A program made the position numbers and the translations under genes. Below are positions 8,613 to 15,626 of a stretch of 25,687 nucleotides of DNA, in pieces. The stretch is from the NCBI GenBank assembly GCA_033763635.1, contig JANRKG010000392.1, positions 1 through 25,687 on the forward strand. Reading direction: 5' to 3'. The notes under the pieces were generated by a model. The model saw only the letters and a list, made by a program, of their open reading frames with translations. It did no database searches and was not told the origin of the DNA. The DNA is from JANRKG01 sp033763635 (GTDB lineage Bacteria > Cyanobacteriota > Cyanobacteriia > GCF-001939115). The first letter of the stretch is position 1. Every line of letters begins with the position of its first letter.

Positions 8613-9698
8613 ATGAACACATCTGAAACAGTTTTAGTGATTGGAGGCGGCATCATTGGGTTGACGATCGCCGTCGAACTCAAACTCAGGGGCGCATCCG
8701 TCACGGTCCTGAGCCGCAATTTTCAGGAAGCCGCAGCCCATGCCGCCGGAGGGATGTTAGCGCCCCAGGCCGAGCAACTTCCCCCCAGTCCCTTACTGGA
8801 TTTGGGCCTGATGAGCCGTGCCCTTTACCCCGGTTGGACAGGTAAGTTGGAAGCTTTAACGGGGCTGTCCGCTCAATACTGGCCCTGTGGCATCCTGGCC
8901 CCAGTCTTTGAGGCTGGTCTGGAAACTTGTGTTTCCTCCGCTTCCCCCGATGCCCAATGGCTCGATCGGGACGCAATCCGGACCTATCAATCCGGCCTGG
9001 GATCGGACGTTGCGGGGGGGTGGTGGTATCCCAGGGATGCCCAGGTGGATAATCGCCGCTTGATGCAGGTTCTATGGAGTGCTGCCCAGGAATTAGGGGT
9101 AGAACTGTATGAAGGAGTTGAGGTCGATCGGCTTGTGACTCAGGCCGATCGCATGACCGAACTCCAAACCTCCCAAGGTTCCTGGCGGGCTTCCCATTAC
9201 GTTCTGGCAACGGGAGCCTGGTCCCAGGCGTTGTTACCCGTTCCCGTCTTCCCGAAAAAGGGGCAGATGTTCGCGGTACGAGTGCCAGAGTCCGAGCCAG
9301 AGTTACCCCTGGTGCGGGTGCTGTTTGGTCCCGGCATCTACATCATTCCCCGTCAGGATCGGCGGATTGTAGTCGGGGCAACGAGCGAGATCGTCGGGTT
9401 TACCCCTCACAATACCCCTGCTGGCTTACAGACCCTCTTAGCGGGCGCAATGCGGATCTACCCTGCCCTGTCTGAATTTCCAATTCAAGAATGCTGGTGG
9501 GGATTCCGTCCCACAACCCCTGATGAGGCTCCTATTTTGGGAACCAGTCCTTATGGGAATCTCACATTAGCGATCGGTCACTACCGAAACGGTGTTCTGC
9601 TCGCTCCCGCAACCGCTCAACTCATTGCGGATTGGATTTGGGACCAACGGGAAGCGCCCTTACTACCCTACTTTCATTACACCCGCTTTACCTCCTGA
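8613..9698 (+). CDS. thiO: Glycine oxidase ThiO (FAD-dependent)
   Basis: A 361-residue member of the D-amino-acid oxidase-like flavoprotein family. It opens with the FAD-binding Rossmann motif VLVIGGGIIGL (GxGxxG) and the following AAHAAGGMLAPQ segment typical of ThiO. The C-terminal WGFRPTTPDEAPILG and GHYRNGVLLAP segments match the ThiO substrate/FAD region. The reaction is glycine plus O2 to iminoglycine, which supplies the thiazole ring of thiamin. In many cyanobacteria ThiO is fused to thiazole synthase ThiG; here the gene ends after the oxidase with no ThiG domain. ATG 8613 is chosen because it places the GxGxxG motif a few residues from the N-terminus; an in-frame ATG at 8553 would overlap the upstream gene. 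A strong hairpin follows the stop. Confidence 0.92.
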   Translation: MNTSETVLVIGGGIIGLTIAVELKLRGASVTVLSRNFQEAAAHAAGGMLAPQAEQLPPSPLLDLGLMSRALYPGWTGKLEALTGLSAQYWPCGILAPVFEAGLETCVSSASPDAQWLDRDAIRTYQSGLGSDVAGGWWYPRDAQVDNRRLMQVLWSAAQELGVELYEGVEVDRLVTQADRMTELQTSQGSWRASHYVLATGAWSQALLPVPVFPKKGQMFAVRVPESEPELPLVRVLFGPGIYIIPRQDRRIVVGATSEIVGFTPHNTPAGLQTLLAGAMRIYPALSEFPIQECWWGFRPTTPDEAPILGTSPYGNLTLAIGHYRNGVLLAPATAQLIADWIWDQREAPLLPYFHYTRFTS

Positions 9699-9706
9699 AA
9701 AAGCAA

Positions 9707-9731
9707 GAGGGGCGAAACTTGTTCGCCCCTC
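9707..9731 (+). terminator. Hairpin after thiO
   Basis: GAGGGGCGAA (9707-9716) and TTCGCCCCTC (9722-9731) form a perfect 10-bp stem with a 5-base loop, starting eight bases after the thiO stop. No T run follows, so it is a terminator-like or transcript-end-protecting structure rather than a canonical intrinsic terminator. Confidence 0.6.
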
Positions 9732-9815
9732 CAGGGAATTGCATAGAACACGACTGGCTGATAGGGCAGTCCCCTTTCAGGTTAGGAATTTGCAAATTAA
9801 TAAAGTACCAGTCAC

Positions 9816-9873
9816 CGGGCTTCGGCTTCGCTCAGAACTCAGTCTTGCGCAGGTTGAGCGAAGTCGAAACCCG
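9816..9873. repeat. Imperfect inverted repeat of the dispersed GAGCGAAG(C/T)CGAA family
   Basis: The left arm (9816-9835) and right arm (about 9854-9873) match over about 17 of 20 positions as a stem with a spacer of about 18 bases. The right arm contains TTGAGCGAAGTCGAAACC, nearly the same as TTGAGCGAAGCCGAAACC at 7599-7616. This pairing marks the two sites as copies of one mobile or dispersed intergenic repeat. It lies in the convergent spacer between thiO and the rhodanese-like gene. Confidence 0.7.
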
Positions 9874-9953
9874 ATCCACAGGTCTGTTATTTTACTGCAT
9901 TTCCCTTGGAACAGATGAAATCGTTAAAATGCCTCTATACACCAACATTTCCC

Positions 9954-9974
9954 TGCTGCCCTCTGCCCTCTGCC
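9954..9974. repeat. Short heptanucleotide tandem repeat
   Basis: Units TGCTGCC, CTCTGCC and CTCTGCC lie head to tail just beyond the rhodanese-like stop codon. Short heptamer tandem arrays are common in cyanobacterial spacers; this one is only about three units. Confidence 0.45.
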
Positions 9975-9978
9975 TTTC

Positions 9979-10461
9979 CTACACCTGAGCTTCCTGCGTT
10001 TTTTTATGGTTCGCCAGATTCGAGAACAGGTTGTAGGCTTCAGGGCCAGGAACCGCTTGAGCTTCCTGGGAACCTTCCGTCGGTCCAGCGACCTTCTTCC
10101 AGGCTTCAAAGCCGCCCCGCAGTTCTGCGACGTTCACAAATCCTGCTGCTCGCAATTGGGCCGCTACTTGAGCCGTTTCTTCATCTGTTTCCCCATAGAG
10201 GTAGATATCTCGCACGGGGTTCACAGACTGCTTTAGCAGTTCTACAACTTGTTCCTTTGGCATGGGCATTGCTCCCAGGATATGTCCCTGGTTGAACACG
10301 GTTCGAGCGCGCACATCAATGATCGTCAAAGCAGGCTCTCCCCATTCCAGCCGAGCCTTCAGGTCATGGGCAGAAGATTCAGGCTTTAACCCAGGGGGTT
10401 CGGGGGTAATATTTGGGATAGCTTTTTGGGCATCAAGGATGCTGTCTTGAATGTTTTTCAT
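9979..10461 (-). CDS. Rhodanese-like domain protein lacking the catalytic cysteine
   Basis: A 160-residue single-domain protein. The rhodanese fold is shown by IIDVRARTVFNQGHILGAMPMP (CH2A-type, residues 47-68), a central strand RDIYLYG, and the C-terminal signature LRGGFEAWKK. In active rhodaneses the central strand ends with the persulfide-forming Cys (YCxxGxRS). Here that position is Gly90 (IYLYGETDEE) and no Cys exists anywhere in the protein, so sulfur transfer is not expected. Acidic residues fill the loop. A binding or regulatory role is likelier. ATG 10461 is chosen because the longer frame upstream is low-complexity Ser/Pro sequence. The gene is transcribed divergently from mutL and converges on thiO. 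Confidence 0.8.
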   Translation of the reverse strand: MKNIQDSILDAQKAIPNITPEPPGLKPESSAHDLKARLEWGEPALTIIDVRARTVFNQGHILGAMPMPKEQVVELLKQSVNPVRDIYLYGETDEETAQVAAQLRAAGFVNVAELRGGFEAWKKVAGPTEGSQEAQAVPGPEAYNLFSNLANHKKTQEAQV

Positions 10462-10559
10462 AGGGAAATTATTAAGCTTGTGACATCCCAAATGTATTGA
10501 ATAAAACGTTTCTTGCTCTCTCCCTGAGGAAAGAACCCAGTAAGACCGATCGAGGGAAA

Positions 10560-10623
10560 GAGATGGGGAAGTTGGAGGATAGGGGGATGAGGAGGAAGTC
10601 TCAATCTCCCATCCCCTCATCTC
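10560..10623. repeat. Purine-rich low-complexity stretch with imperfect inverted repeat
   Basis: GATGGGGA, GGATAGGGGGATGAGGAGG and the complementary CCCATCCCCTCATCTCCC repeat GATG/GGGG words and can pair as an imperfect stem (GATGAGG with CCTCATC is exact). It lies in the divergent spacer between the rhodanese-like gene and mutL, ending about 27 bases before mutL. Confidence 0.4.
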
Positions 10624-10649
10624 CCGATCGAATGACCTAGACTAGACCT

Positions 10650-12338
10650 ATGCCCCCTCCGATCCAGCCCTTACCCACTGAAGTCGTGCATCTCATGGTT
10701 GCCGGAGAGGTCATTGACTCTCTGGCGGCAGTGGTGCGAGAACTGGTAGAAAATGCCCTGGATGCGGGAGCGACAAGGATTACGATCGCCCTCTGGCCCG
10801 AACAATGGCAGGTCCGAGTTGCAGATAACGGAATTGGCATGGGGTTGGCGGACTTGCAACAGGCGGCCCGACCCCACAGCACCAGCAAAATTCGCGAAGC
10901 GGACGATCTCTGGCAGATCCGTAGTTTGGGATTTCGGGGAGAAGCCCTCCATAGTCTTGCCCAACTGGCGCAGGTGCGGATTTGTAGTCGTCCTGCGGGT
11001 GAGGATATGGAAGGGTGGCAAGTTCTCTACAATCCTCAGGGCCAGCCAGAGCAGATGGAAACGGTGGCGATCGCCCCCGGAACGGTCGTTACTGTGACCG
11101 ATTTGTTTGGCATCTGGCCCGCTCGTCGTCAGGCGCTTCCGGGGCCAACGCGGCAGTTGCGATCGGTACAGACCGTTGTTCAACAACTGGCCCTCTGCCA
11201 TCCTTCCGTAACCTGGCAGGTAGAGCAGCAGGATCGTCCCTGGTTTAGTATTTGGCCTGGAGCCAGTAGCCGAGAAATTTTGCCCCAGTTTTTGCGGGAA
11301 GTTCAGGGGAGCGATTTGCAGGAAGTCACCCTGACGTTGCCGGATGGAACGGTTCAGGCGCTGGTTGGCTTGCCCGATCGGTGCCATCGCCACCGCCCAG
11401 ATTGGGTCCGGGTGGCAGTGAATGGTCGTTGTGTGCGTTTTCCCGAATTGGAGCAAACCATTCTTACGGCCTTTCGGCGCACCTTACCGCGCGATCGGTT
11501 TCCGGTGTGTCTGGTGCAGTTGCAGGTTCCGGCGGATCAGGTGGACTGGAACCGCCATCCAGCCAAAGCAGAGGTTTATCTGCAAAATCTGGATGACTGG
11601 CAAGCCCAGGTGACGGAGGCGATCGGTCAAGCCCTGCGCTTGAATTCCACAGCCCTCTCGGAAACGTTTCATCTGGAGCGGGTCAGCCAACTGCTGAAGA
11701 CGGCTGAGGCTCAGGGGGAATATGGTGTGAGCCGATCGCTGCAACCTTCCTCGGATGACCCGTTAGACCTCACTCCTACCCCGGAACCGCCTCCCCTCCA
11801 GAATCTGCGGGCGGTTGCTCAGGTTCACCAAATGTACATTTTGGTGGAGCATTCGTCGGGGATGTGGTTGGTGGAGCAGCACATCGCCCATGAACGGGTG
11901 TTGTACGAACAATTGATCGATCGCTGGCAAATGGTTTCCCTGGCCTCCCCGATCGTATTGGCGAATCTCACGGATCGTCAGATCGAGCAACTGCAACGGT
12001 TGGGGTTAGAGGTGGAACCCTTTGGCGATCGGCTCTGGGCTGTCCGCACGGTACCGGAGTGCTTGGCAGATCGGGAGGATTGTCAGGATGCGTTAATGGA
12101 GTTGAGTTTGGGCGGGGATTTGCAGTCTGCCCTGGTGGCCACGGCCTGCCGCACTGCCATTCGCAACGGCACAGCCCTCACCCTCCCGGAGATGCAAACC
12201 CTGCTGGATCAATGGCAACGCACTCGCAATCCCCGCACCTGTCCGCATGGTCGTCCTATCTACCTGTCCTTGGCGGAATCCTCTCTCGCCCGGTTCTTCC
12301 GTCGCCATTGGGTAATTGGCAAAAGTCACGGGATTTAA
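10650..12338 (+). CDS. mutL: DNA mismatch repair protein MutL
   Basis: A 562-residue MutL. The N-terminal GHKL ATPase has ELVENALDAGA (catalytic Glu31, metal-binding Asn35), DNGIGM (Asp59), TSKI and GFRGEAL, and the transducer region has NRHPAKAEV. A variable linker follows (about residues 325-380), then the dimerisation domain. The C-terminal metal motif reads EQHIAHERVLYE from Glu409, where the endonuclease consensus is DQHA-x2-E-x4-E, so the first Asp is Glu and the Ala is Ile. A CPHGRP motif (Cys531-His533) is intact, which points to a nicking-type MutL rather than the E. coli type. MutL couples MutS mismatch recognition to strand removal. The stop shares bases with the convergent alanine dehydrogenase stop. 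Confidence 0.95.
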   Translation: MPPPIQPLPTEVVHLMVAGEVIDSLAAVVRELVENALDAGATRITIALWPEQWQVRVADNGIGMGLADLQQAARPHSTSKIREADDLWQIRSLGFRGEALHSLAQLAQVRICSRPAGEDMEGWQVLYNPQGQPEQMETVAIAPGTVVTVTDLFGIWPARRQALPGPTRQLRSVQTVVQQLALCHPSVTWQVEQQDRPWFSIWPGASSREILPQFLREVQGSDLQEVTLTLPDGTVQALVGLPDRCHRHRPDWVRVAVNGRCVRFPELEQTILTAFRRTLPRDRFPVCLVQLQVPADQVDWNRHPAKAEVYLQNLDDWQAQVTEAIGQALRLNSTALSETFHLERVSQLLKTAEAQGEYGVSRSLQPSSDDPLDLTPTPEPPPLQNLRAVAQVHQMYILVEHSSGMWLVEQHIAHERVLYEQLIDRWQMVSLASPIVLANLTDRQIEQLQRLGLEVEPFGDRLWAVRTVPECLADREDCQDALMELSLGGDLQSALVATACRTAIRNGTALTLPEMQTLLDQWQRTRNPRTCPHGRPIYLSLAESSLARFFRRHWVIGKSHGI

Positions 12339-13423
12339 TGCACCAGATCGGGAAAGACCTCCTGGACTGCCGGATGCACCAGCCGATGCTCCTGCACATT
12401 CACTCCCCCCGTTAAACCGGAATCCATTTCCAGGGCTTTCAATCCGTAGTTCGCTAACTTGATCACATAGGGCAAAGTGCTGTTGTTAAGTGCCTGGGTT
12501 GCTGTCCAGGGAACGGCTCCCGGCATATTCGGTACTCCATAATGTACCACCCCTTCTTCAACATAGGTGGGATGGGTGTGGGAGGTGGGCCGCACGGTTT
12601 CGATACAACCGCCCTGATCGACTGCAACATCCACAATGACGGAACCGGGGCGCATCTTGCTAACCAGCGATCGATACACCAGAATCGGCGCACGTTTCCC
12701 CAGAATCAGCACCGACCCAATCAACAGATCCGCTTCTGGAACGACCCGTTCAATCTCCAGGGGACTGCTGTACAGCAATTCCACCCGCGATCCGAACAGG
12801 GTTTCCAGGTAGGAGAGCCGCTCGACATTGACATCCAGAATTTGCACCTGTGCCCCCATGCCGATCGCAATGCGTGCCGCCTCTGTTCCCACCACGCCGC
12901 CGCCTAAGATGACCACCTGGGCAGGACGAACCCCCGGAACCCCTCCCAGCAGGACTCCCCGCCCCCCCTGTTGTCGCTCCAGAAAACGGGCACCAAATTG
13001 CACAGAAAGCCGTCCGGCGATGATGCTCATGGGGGTCAGGAGGGGCAAGCTTCTGCGATCGGCGGAGGTAACGGTTTCATAGGCGATCGCGGTAGTGCCA
13101 CTCTGGATCAGGTGTTCCGTCAGGGAGCGATCGGCTGCGAGATGCAGATAGGTGAACAGCAGTTGCCCTTTCTGAAGCCAGGGATACTCTGAGGTCAGGG
13201 GTTCTTTCACCTTCACGACCAGTTCCCGATTCCAGGCTTCTTGGGTCTCCACAATCTGGGCACCCGACTGGATGTAATCTTCATCGGTAAACCCTGCCCC
13301 GATTCCTGCCCCTGTTTCGACATAGACCTGATGGTGATTATCCGTCAGCACTCGCACACTGACAGGGCTTAATCCCACCCGAAATTCCTGGTCTTTAGTC
13401 TCTCTCGGAACCCCAATCTCCAT
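12335..13423 (-). CDS. ald: Alanine dehydrogenase
   Basis: A 362-residue NAD-dependent enzyme that interconverts L-alanine with pyruvate and ammonia. The N-terminus MEIGVPRETKDQEFRVGLSP and the YLHLAAD segment are typical of the alanine dehydrogenase/PNT N-terminal domain and hold the substrate Arg, Lys and His. The Rossmann domain has VVILGGGVVGTEAARIAIGMGA, followed by VIVDVAVDQGGCIET and the C-terminal HYGVPNMPGAVPWTATQALNN signature. ATG 13423 is preferred because it gives the family-typical MEIGVPRE start; ATG 13438 and 13435 would add five and four residues. The gene is divergent from hli and converges on mutL with a 4-base overlap. Confidence 0.95.
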   Translation of the reverse strand: MEIGVPRETKDQEFRVGLSPVSVRVLTDNHHQVYVETGAGIGAGFTDEDYIQSGAQIVETQEAWNRELVVKVKEPLTSEYPWLQKGQLLFTYLHLAADRSLTEHLIQSGTTAIAYETVTSADRRSLPLLTPMSIIAGRLSVQFGARFLERQQGGRGVLLGGVPGVRPAQVVILGGGVVGTEAARIAIGMGAQVQILDVNVERLSYLETLFGSRVELLYSSPLEIERVVPEADLLIGSVLILGKRAPILVYRSLVSKMRPGSVIVDVAVDQGGCIETVRPTSHTHPTYVEEGVVHYGVPNMPGAVPWTATQALNNSTLPYVIKLANYGLKALEMDSGLTGGVNVQEHRLVHPAVQEVFPDLVH

Positions 13424-13512
13424 CTGCCACCTCATCATCGCGCATTCTTCAATTCTGACGGTTAATCAGCAGAACGGAATGTTCGTTTCGATGGCATTGG
13501 AGAACAATAATT

Positions 13513-13530
13513 GTGACAATTTGTTAAGAT
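13513..13530 (+). promoter_or_regulatory. HLR1-like element upstream of hli
   Basis: GTGACAAT-TT-GTTAAGAT fits the RpaB-binding HLR1 layout of two (G/T)TTACA(T/A)(T/A) repeats separated by two bases. The first repeat has one mismatch and the second two (13 of 16). High-light-inducible genes are established RpaB targets, so the context strengthens a moderate match. It lies 108 bases upstream of the hli ATG. Confidence 0.5.
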
Positions 13531-13565
13531 TCTTGATGAGGATCTGAGAATCCTAAAAACTCAGG

Positions 13566-13582
13566 TCGTGCAGAGCGCACGA
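13566..13582 (+). promoter_or_regulatory. Small stem-loop in the hli leader
   Basis: TCGTGC and GCACGA pair as a perfect 6-bp stem around AGAGC, between the HLR1-like element and the start codon. It could be part of the 5' untranslated RNA. Function is not known. Confidence 0.35.
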
Positions 13583-13638
13583 TATGAAGTGCTTCTCAAG
13601 TTTTAGACATTGCTTTTATTCTCGGAGATAAATTTCCC

Positions 13639-13809
13639 ATGACTCAAATTCCCCAACCCACTGTTACCCCGAAACTGGAAACCCCCAAGTTTGGCTTTAA
13701 TGAATATGCAGAAAGGTTGAATGGTCGTGCTGCAATGGCAGGTTTTACGATCGCCCTGGTGATTGAATATGTGACGGGTAAAGGGGTTCTGAACTGGTTG
13801 GGCCTCTAA
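13639..13809 (+). CDS. hli: High-light-inducible protein (Hli/Scp), one-helix chlorophyll-binding
   Basis: A 56-residue protein. It has a Pro/Thr-rich N-terminus, the chlorophyll-binding signature ERLNGRAAMAGF (Glu25, Asn28, Arg30) and one thylakoid membrane helix (about residues 31-47). These are defining features of Hli/small CAB-like proteins, single-helix relatives of plant LHC proteins that bind chlorophyll and carotenoid near photosystem II assembly intermediates and dissipate excess energy, normally induced by high light. GGAG (13624-13627) lies upstream of the ATG at a slightly long spacing. The HLR1-like element upstream supports RpaB control. It is monocistronic by layout: ald is divergent and the HD gene is convergent. 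Confidence 0.93.
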   Translation: MTQIPQPTVTPKLETPKFGFNEYAERLNGRAAMAGFTIALVIEYVTGKGVLNWLGL

Positions 13810-13827
13810 GTCTGTCTGCTCTATCTG

Positions 13828-13854
13828 TAGAGACGTTCCCTGCGAACGTCTCTA
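13828..13854. repeat. Perfect inverted repeat between hli and HD gene
   Basis: TAGAGACGTTC (13828-13838) and GAACGTCTCTA (13844-13854) make a perfect 11-bp stem with a 5-base loop. The TAGAGACGTT...AACGTCTCTA form is a familiar cyanobacterial intergenic palindrome. Its last three bases are the stop codon of the HD gene on the minus strand. It may act as a bidirectional transcript end. Confidence 0.7.
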
Positions 13855-14694
13855 GGGTTTCTGGTTTTGCTTGTCGTGTTCCACAATGAACACGTTCGCA
13901 TAGAGGTTTGCGGTAATTTGTTTGCCCTCCTGGGTCAGGACCAGGTACTCAAGGCCATGCTGAATGTAGTGATAAACTACATTCCAGTAGAACTTGGAGT
14001 AGTTTTGCCGTAAATCACCGGGATGACGGTAGCCGAGGGCCTTATTCGTTCCAGTTTCCTCAAATTCGTAGAAGAGGGCTGTAATTTTTTGCAAATAGCG
14101 GGGATCGCCCAGTTGCCCAATCAGGTCGGACGCTCGGACAAGACCGGGATAATTGAGGGTATCCTGATGGTCGGCTTCGGCGGGAACGGGAAAGCGGGTT
14201 AGCTCAATGTTGCGCTTCACTTGCTCCGCATCAATCAGCTTGTGTCCTCCAAACCGTTCATCAATAAAGAGCTTGCCGCGATCGACGTGGTAGGGAGTCA
14301 GGCTCGCATCGGAAGCCCCAGAGGGAAGCGTGATCATGGTGCCATCAATGCCAGTGGCATAAGTCCCTTCCTGATCCTGACGACAAACCCCCTTCACATA
14401 CCCAATGTCATGGCAAATCAGGGAAATCATGAAGTGTAACCAATCTTCGCAGGTGACACCCCCATCCCGGATGTGCTTGCCCCGCAAGACCTCCTGGCCT
14501 ACCAGCGTCACCATGATGGTATGTTCAACGTTATGGTACAGGGCATCACTATTGGCGATGTTCTCTAGGGCCATTGCCCCGACCCAGCCAATAATCTCCT
14601 CATATTCTGACTTCCAGCGTCCGTAGGTGCGCCGATAACCTGCCCTGAGCTTCTCCACAAAGCGATCGATGAGTAACTCAGTTGCATTAAACAT
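13852..14694 (-). CDS. HD-domain metal-dependent phosphohydrolase (280 aa)
   Basis: A soluble protein with an HD-superfamily metal site. YHNVEH supplies His54 and His58, CHDIGY supplies His95-Asp96, and ASD supplies Asp190 as the closing ligand. The order H...HD...D matches HD/PDEase domains, which hydrolyse phosphate esters such as cyclic nucleotides or nucleotides. No sensor, receiver or GGDEF domain is attached, and substrate cannot be deduced. A second HD protein with the same core pattern lies at 20294-21664. The start ATG is directly preceded by a stem-loop carrying a strong Shine-Dalgarno in its loop. The stop codon lies inside a perfect palindrome. Confidence 0.82.
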   Translation of the reverse strand: MFNATELLIDRFVEKLRAGYRRTYGRWKSEYEEIIGWVGAMALENIANSDALYHNVEHTIMVTLVGQEVLRGKHIRDGGVTCEDWLHFMISLICHDIGYVKGVCRQDQEGTYATGIDGTMITLPSGASDASLTPYHVDRGKLFIDERFGGHKLIDAEQVKRNIELTRFPVPAEADHQDTLNYPGLVRASDLIGQLGDPRYLQKITALFYEFEETGTNKALGYRHPGDLRQNYSKFYWNVVYHYIQHGLEYLVLTQEGKQITANLYANVFIVEHDKQNQKP

Positions 14695-14716
14695 ACAAAG
14701 CCTTCCCCCGCTTTGT
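14695..14716 (-). promoter_or_regulatory. Stem-loop presenting the Shine-Dalgarno of the HD gene
   Basis: On the transcript, ACAAAGC and GCTTTGT pair as a perfect 7-bp stem and the 8-base loop is GGGGGAAG, the ribosome-binding sequence. The stem ends at the base before the ATG (14694). The loop keeps the site exposed but the stem abuts the start codon, so folding could tune initiation. Confidence 0.55.
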
Positions 14717-15213
14717 ACTTCTAACGTGACCAGATGCGTTTCGCAAATCTATAACCATTTATCGATATTTATGAAATAACACATTCACAGCGACCCTGGA
14801 CAAATCAAAATAAATGACCCAAAAACAACTCTCTAGATAGGATGCAAGTCCCCTCCATCCCCCTTTCCAGAGTTTGGGTCAGACTTCCGGAAGCGGATTG
14901 GAAAGCTGGAATGGGTAAGTGCCTCTGAGCTAACTGGGGCACTCTGGATGGTGCTACACACCGATATATTCCTCTTTAAATCAGTAGCCTGGGCAACAAA
15001 ATCCCATCAAAACTTCGAAAAATGTTTGGGAAACGGATAAAAACAAGAGCCAGAAAAGAAGATTATGAATCGCCCCTGGTAACGACCCAAATCCATCATT
15101 ACAATTACTTAGATAGAATTATTGCATTGATAAGAGATAGGCGTGTCGCCTTGACTTAGTTACCTTGATCTGTTAAATCCCCTCTTTCCTAAATTATTTT
15201 TCCCTGAATACTT
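14717..15213. other. Gene-free spacer
   Basis: About 500 bases between the HD gene and the zinc-ribbon gene. It is more AT-rich toward 15000-15210 than the flanking genes. Visible items are a CTTCCGGAAG palindrome near 14884-14893, an AGTGCC/GGCACT pair near 14919-14944, and AGGCG/CGCCT (15139-15151). A 45-codon ATG frame (15022-15159, many Arg and Lys) is open but has no Shine-Dalgarno. No tRNA or known RNA was recognised. It should hold the promoters of both flanking genes. Confidence 0.6.
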
Positions 15214-15624
15214 GTGCAGCCATCCAAGAACCAGAAAATTGACCTCAACATAGATTATCCCTGCCCTTGTCGGCGACGGGGGCGTTTAGTCCCCATTACT
15301 CTGACAGAGGCTTTTGGTTGCAATCGGTGTCAGCAGATTTTTGTGGTGGAAGAGAACGGCTATATCATTGAACAGCTCTCAACGACCTATCCCTACAAAC
15401 GATCCTGGCGATGGACAGGGCATCAATGGCTCGTGGCCCATTCTGCTTTTCGGGAAAATTACCTGCCCCTGGCCCTCTTTGTCGTGATTGTGCTGCTGGT
15501 GATCTGGCTACCGCTTGCCCTCCATTCCCCCTCGAATGCCAGTAATATAGTGCCCTGGGCGATCGTGACGGTGCTGTTGGCCATGCTGCCAGCCCTGATC
15601 CTCTGGTTGGCTTATCGACGATAA
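15214..15624 (+). CDS. Zinc-ribbon membrane protein of unknown function
   Basis: A 136-residue protein. Four cysteines form a zinc-ribbon-like pattern, Cys17-x-Cys19 and Cys36-x2-Cys39 (YPCPCRRRG ... GCNRCQQIF), at the cytoplasmic N-terminus. Two membrane helices follow at about residues 84-103 and 112-134. An in-frame TGA at 15205 means the GTG at 15214 is the earliest usable start. The stop is two bases before the ATG of the ProA-like gene, so the two are almost certainly translated from one message. The fold and metal are inferred from cysteine spacing alone; I recall no named function. Confidence 0.75.
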   Translation: MQPSKNQKIDLNIDYPCPCRRRGRLVPITLTEAFGCNRCQQIFVVEENGYIIEQLSTTYPYKRSWRWTGHQWLVAHSAFRENYLPLALFVVIVLLVIWLPLALHSPSNASNIVPWAIVTVLLAMLPALILWLAYRR

Positions 15625-15626
15625 TC

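Noticed and set aside
8701..9210. 169-codon frame on the minus strand
   Set aside because: Lies wholly inside thiO and reads as low-information Pro/Arg-rich sequence with no domain.
10462..10620. N-terminal extension of the rhodanese-like protein from ATG 10620
   Set aside because: The added residues are low-complexity Ser/Pro sequence encoded by a purine-rich repeat and are not part of the fold.
10671..11456. 261-codon frame on the minus strand
   Set aside because: Opposite strand of the mutL ATPase domain, whose protein is clearly conserved.
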